From assembly GCA_027297085.1 (NCBI GenBank), contig JAPUIL010000215.1:1-8100 (forward strand): 8,100 nucleotides of DNA. The letters run 5' to 3'. A program made the position numbers and the translations under genes. Below, piece after piece: positions 4,993 through 8,100 of this stretch. Every line of letters starts with the position of its first letter. Positions within the stretch are counted from its first letter, which is position 1. The DNA comes from Verrucomicrobiota bacterium (lineage in GTDB: Bacteria > Verrucomicrobiota > Verrucomicrobiia > Opitutales > UBA2995). The notes under the pieces were generated by a model. It had not been told where the DNA came from. It made no database searches and saw only the letters and a list, made by a program, of their open reading frames with translations.

Positions 4993-7152
4993 TTAAAATT
5001 TAGTGCGTGCAGGTTCGCGGAAGCTAGTTTGTGTGATAGACCCTAGGAGGCTGGCAGGTACTTCTTCGAAGTGAGAGGGCTCCATGGAGTAATTTGCCCG
5101 GCCTTTGGAAAGCGAACGAACATCCGTTGCATATCCAAACATCGCCTCTAATGGTACCTTGGCCGTAATAATGCAAGCATTGGTTTTCGTTTCCATGTTT
5201 TGGATGCGGCCACGACGCCGATTCAAATCTCCCATCACATCTCCCTGATACTCTTCAGGTGTGGTGACTTCGACTTTCATGACAGGCTCCAAAAGTATGG
5301 GTCCGGCATTTTTCATGGCATCCCGAAAAGCGAAAATGCCGGCCATTTTAAAGGCCATTTCGGATGAATCAACCTCATGGAAAGATCCATCGACAATGCG
5401 AACCTTAAAATCAATCACTGGGTACCCGGCAACCACCCCATTCTTGGCGGCTTCATAGATGCCATCGATAGTAGGTTTAATAAATTCCTTGGGAATAACG
5501 CCTCCTACAATCTCGGAAACCACTTCAATGCCTTCGCCTGGTTTCATCGGCTCGATCTTGATAGTAGCCTGACCGTATTGGCCGCGACCACCAGATTGAC
5601 GAACAAATTTACCTTCGCCGCTCGACGCGTTAGCGATGGTTTCTCGGTAGGCGATCTGGGGCTTGCCAGCCCTCGCTTGCACTTTAAATTCCCTGAAAAG
5701 CCGGTCGCGAATAATTTCAAGGTGTAGCTCACCCATTCCGGCGATCAAAGTCTGACCGGTTTCTTCGTTGCTGGTAACCTGGAAGGTTGGGTCTTCATCA
5801 GAGAGACGGCTCAAGGCCTGAGACATTTTCTCCCGATCGGCCTGGGTATTTGGCTCGATCGACATCGAGATAACCGGCTCCGGAAAAGTGGGAGGCTCAA
5901 GAGCCACGTCCAGTACCTTGTCGCACAGGGTGTCGCCGGTAGTCACATTCCTGACCCCGATGAGGGCGCAAATGTCTCCTGAAAATGAGACCTCAATGTC
6001 TTCGCGAGCATCGGCCTTCATAATCATAAGTCGGCTGACCCGTTCCATTTTGCGAGTGCGGGGATTGTACACCTGGGAGCCTTTTACGAGTTTTCCGGAG
6101 TAAACTCGACAGAAGACGAGTTTTCCAACGAAGGGATCGGTCCAGAGCTTAAAGACCAACCCGGCAAACTTGCCGTGATCGTCCGGGCCCAGCTCCACGA
6201 CTTCTTCCATGGAATTCATTCCCTCCATGGGCGGAAGATCGAGTGGAGAAGGCAGGTAGTTAACTACCGCGTCCAGCAAACGTTGAACGCCTTTGTTTTT
6301 AAATGCAGATCCGGGGATGACCCCGACAAAATTGATTGAGTTGGTCGCCTTGCGGATAGCAATCTTTAGCTCTGTCTCACTGATCTCCTCACCTTCCAGA
6401 AATTTGCCGGCAATGACATCGTCGTGATCGGAAAGAGCCTCCACCAGGGATTCACGGTAAAACTGTGCTTGTTCAAGGCGGTCAGCGGGAATCTCCTTCA
6501 CGTCGAACTTCACTCCCAATGGATCGGACTCATCAAAGAAAACAGCTTTCATCGCAACGATGTCGATCATCCCTGCAAAATCCTCTTCAGCTCCGATTGG
6601 AAGGTAAAGTGGGTGAGCATTCGCAGCCAGCTTGGTCCGCATTTCTTCAATCGCGCCAAAGAAATCGGCCCCGGTTCGATCCATCTTATTGACGAACGCG
6701 ATACGGGGCACGCGGTATTTGTCAGCTTGGCGCCAAACGGTTTCGGATTGCGATTGAACACCTCCGACAGCGCAGAATATTGCCACAGCGCCATCAAGCA
6801 CTCGAAGGGAACGTTCAACTTCTGCGGTGAAGTCAACATGCCCTGGAGTATCAATAATATTTACGCGGTGTTCCTGACCGGCAAAGGGTCCCGTTTTAGT
6901 GGTCCATGCACAAGAGACGGCAGCAGAAGTGATAGTAATACCACGCTCGCGTTCCTGGGCCATCCAATCGGTCACGGCTGTGCCTTCATGAACTTCCCCA
7001 ATCTTATGAACCACACCGGTATAATAAAGTATGCGCTCGGTGGTGGTAGTCTTCCCTGCATCGATATGGGCGGCGATGCCGATATTCCGCGTATACTCCA
7101 TTGGGTACTCGCGCTTAGGCGAATTCAAAGGAGATATGCCGGAAAAGCCCAT
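4993..7152 (-). CDS. fusA: Translation elongation factor G
   Basis: EF-G is the GTPase that drives tRNA-mRNA translocation and, with RRF, ribosome recycling. The 719-residue product has the full domain set. The GTPase domain has G1 AHIDAGKT (28-35), switch I RGITI (70-74), G3 DTPGH (101-105, catalytic His105), G4 NKMD (155-158) and G5 GSA (281-283). Domain II follows at about 325-425 and domain III at about 425-505. In domain IV, the tip loop [10 protein letters not shown] (589-598) reaches the decoding centre. Domain V includes [10 protein letters not shown] (641-650). The chosen ATG is 9 nt after rpsG. Alternatives are a TTG at codon 9 (7126-7128) and Met18 (7099-7101). Met18 is unlikely because Tyr16-Pro17 align with residues found before it in homologues. 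None of the three has a good Shine-Dalgarno sequence. No tuf gene follows. Confidence 0.97.
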   Translation of the reverse strand: MGFSGISPLNSPKREYPMEYTRNIGIAAHIDAGKTTTTERILYYTGVVHKIGEVHEGTAVTDWMAQERERGITITSAAVSCAWTTKTGPFAGQEHRVNIIDTPGHVDFTAEVERSLRVLDGAVAIFCAVGGVQSQSETVWRQADKYRVPRIAFVNKMDRTGADFFGAIEEMRTKLAANAHPLYLPIGAEEDFAGMIDIVAMKAVFFDESDPLGVKFDVKEIPADRLEQAQFYRESLVEALSDHDDVIAGKFLEGEEISETELKIAIRKATNSINFVGVIPGSAFKNKGVQRLLDAVVNYLPSPLDLPPMEGMNSMEEVVELGPDDHGKFAGLVFKLWTDPFVGKLVFCRVYSGKLVKGSQVYNPRTRKMERVSRLMIMKADAREDIEVSFSGDICALIGVRNVTTGDTLCDKVLDVALEPPTFPEPVISMSIEPNTQADREKMSQALSRLSDEDPTFQVTSNEETGQTLIAGMGELHLEIIRDRLFREFKVQARAGKPQIAYRETIANASSGEGKFVRQSGGRGQYGQATIKIEPMKPGEGIEVVSEIVGGVIPKEFIKPTIDGIYEAAKNGVVAGYPVIDFKVRIVDGSFHEVDSSEMAFKMAGIFAFRDAMKNAGPILLEPVMKVEVTTPEEYQGDVMGDLNRRRGRIQNMETKTNACIITAKVPLEAMFGYATDVRSLSKGRANYSMEPSHFEEVPASLLGSITQTSFREPARTKF

Positions 7153-7161
7153 AGCAAATCT

Positions 7162-7635
7162 TTACCAGCGAAGGTGCGCGAACGCACGATTAGCCTGAGC
7201 CATGCGGTGGGTATCTTCGCGTTTCTTAACCACCACTCCGGTGTTATTATACGCATCCACGATCTCAAGAGCCAATGCTTCTGTGAAGGTGATTCCGCGC
7301 CGGCTATGGGCAGCGGCTATCAGCCAACGAAACGCCAGACTCTGCTGACGCTCAAATGCAACTTCTACCGGTACTTGATAGGTAGCACCTCCCACACGAC
7401 GGCTTTTCACTTCCAGCCGGGGACGGATATTTTCCAGGGCTCCCAAAATCAGGTCGATGGGATCTCCCTTTTCTAGTTTTTCCGCTACCTGTTCGAAAGC
7501 ACCATAAACGATCTTCTGCGCAATGGATTTCTTTCCACAACGCATAACCATGTTGATCAGATTGCTGACCAAAGTGCTATTGTAACGGGGATCGGGTACT
7601 GGAACCCGTTTTTCTGCTCTGCGACGACGAGACAT
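7162..7635 (-). CDS. rpsG: 30S ribosomal protein S7
   Basis: The 157-residue product is the standard length. S7 nucleates assembly of the 30S head and lies at the E site. The signature [18 protein letters not shown] (15-32) is intact, as are the RNA-binding beta-hairpin [12 protein letters not shown] (81-92) and the C-terminal helix region [18 protein letters not shown] (137-154). It ends in LRW like many S7 proteins. The gene begins 10 nt after rpsL with no Shine-Dalgarno sequence; the gap is purely A/T-rich. In E. coli, S7 represses translation by binding an rpsL-rpsG spacer of about 100 nt. That spacer is absent here, so this kind of autoregulation at this place is not possible. Confidence 0.98.
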   Translation of the reverse strand: MSRRRRAEKRVPVPDPRYNSTLVSNLINMVMRCGKKSIAQKIVYGAFEQVAEKLEKGDPIDLILGALENIRPRLEVKSRRVGGATYQVPVEVAFERQQSLAFRWLIAAAHSRRGITFTEALALEIVDAYNNTGVVVKKREDTHRMAQANRAFAHLRW

Positions 7636-7645
7636 AATTTGAAAA

Positions 7646-8062
7646 TTATTGTTTTGGACGTTTTACACCGTATTTCGAACGACTGCGGCGGCGTTTCTCT
7701 ACACCCATACAGTCCAAAGTACCACGCACGATGTGGTAACGCACACCCGGCAGATCTTTCACACGGCCGCCCCTAACCAAAACCACCGAGTGCTCCTGCA
7801 GGTTATGGCCGACACCACCAATGTAGGCGGTCACTTCCACCCCGTTGGTCAAGCGGACCCTGGCTATCTTGCGAAGGGCCGAGTTTGGCTTTTTCGGGGT
7901 CATTGTCCGGACCTGTATACACACACCCCGCCGCTGCGGACAACCTGGACCCCACTTCACCCGATTGCGCAACGAGTTCTGGACCCAATGCAACGCCGGC
8001 GCTTTGGTCTTTTTCTTGACCTGCTGGCGTCCTTTCCTAACTAATTGACTTACTGTAGGCAT
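7646..8062 (-). CDS. rpsL: 30S ribosomal protein S12 (long form)
   Basis: S12 lies at the decoding centre and governs accuracy. The 138-residue product is longer than the roughly 124 residues of E. coli because about 14 residues are inserted after KAPAL (20-24). This segment, [16 protein letters not shown] (25-40), precedes CPQRRGVC. A similar long form is known in Bacillus and Enterococcus. The streptomycin-contact motif [11 protein letters not shown] (55-65) and [13 protein letters not shown] (98-110) are unchanged: Lys57 and Lys102 match the E. coli resistance positions, and Asp103 the methylthiolated aspartate. A ribosomal basis for streptomycin resistance is thus not seen. Val84 replaces the Glu of the common GEGHNLQEH. 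The start has a weak GGGGA eight bases upstream. It is the first gene of the visible series. Confidence 0.98.
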   Translation of the reverse strand: MPTVSQLVRKGRQQVKKKTKAPALHWVQNSLRNRVKWGPGCPQRRGVCIQVRTMTPKKPNSALRKIARVRLTNGVEVTAYIGGVGHNLQEHSVVLVRGGRVKDLPGVRYHIVRGTLDCMGVEKRRRSRSKYGVKRPKQ

Positions 8063-8100
8063 AGAAAATCCCCGCCGTATAATTGGACAGCAGCTAAAAA
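8063..8100 (-). other. Upstream edge of rpsL, incomplete
   Basis: These 38 bases before the rpsL start contain a weak Shine-Dalgarno-like GGGGA (ending 7-8 nt before the ATG) and an AATTATAC stretch that could be part of a -10 element. The matching -35 region would lie beyond the window, so no promoter is claimed. Confidence 0.3.

Noticed and set aside
7128..7138. A plus-strand AAAGGAG closely followed by ATG, resembling a ribosome binding site and start.
   Set aside because: The spacing is too short, the following frame stops after about 20 codons, and it lies antisense to the start of fusA.
6424..7476. A 350-codon open frame on the plus strand opposite fusA and rpsG.
   Set aside because: It lies entirely antisense to two highly conserved genes and spans their junction, and its translation shows no recognisable domain. 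Long antisense frames arise from the codon pattern of conserved genes.
83..8062. Many shorter plus-strand and minus-strand open frames inside the ribosomal protein genes.
   Set aside because: They are out-of-frame shadows of well-identified genes and show no independent motifs or ribosome binding sites.
8063..8100. A promoter for rpsL based on an AATTATAC stretch.
   Set aside because: Only the possible -10 part is within the window; the -35 region cannot be inspected.

Overview
The window is a stretch of ribosomal-protein DNA read entirely from the minus strand. It holds one collinear, tightly packed gene series. In transcription order (right to left) this is rpsL, rpsG, fusA, rpsJ, rplC, rplD, rplW, rplB, rpsS, an unrecognised small exported-protein gene, rplV, rpsC, rplP and the first 21 codons of rpmC. 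These are the classical str and S10 operons joined into one unit. The organism is clearly bacterial. Details of L2 (a [10 protein letters not shown] motif and a [10 protein letters not shown] segment), the S12 C-terminus and the absence of tuf after fusA suggest a member of the PVC/Bacteroidota side of the tree, most likely Verrucomicrobiota and possibly Opitutae-like. That assignment is inferred from remembered family patterns, not from a search.

Region by region: 8063-8100 is the short upstream edge of rpsL. Positions 4993-8062 are the str part (S12, S7, EF-G), with gaps of about 10 nt and no tuf gene. Only 5 nt separate fusA from rpsJ, so there is no room for an S10 leader. The one sizeable gap, 97 nt between rpsJ and rplC (4582-4678), carries a predicted RNA hairpin with a C(UUCG)G tetraloop and a Shine-Dalgarno-like GGAG inside the stem. 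Positions 1868-4581 (L3, L4, L23, L2, S19) are canonical. At 1516-1857, between rpsS and rplV where bacteria normally have nothing, lies a 113-residue ORF in the same direction, with a signal-peptide-like N-terminus and a small beta-rich domain. Positions 1-1503 (L22, S3, L16, start of L29) return to the standard order.

The genes together supply the decoding-site protein S12, the 30S head proteins S7, S10, S19 and S3, the peptidyl-transferase and exit-tunnel proteins L2, L3, L4, L22, L23 and L16, and the translocase EF-G. The packing and one ATGA stop/start overlap (rplD/rplW) suggest co-transcription and translational coupling. Recognisable Shine-Dalgarno sequences are seen at only a minority of the starts (rplD, rplW, rplP, and a weaker one for rpmC).

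The item most worth attention is the small exported-protein gene embedded in the S10 operon. Next are the structured rpsJ-rplC gap and the loss of the places where E. coli-type S7 and L4 autoregulation would act. No RNA genes, insertion sequences, CRISPR arrays or convincing terminators were seen.
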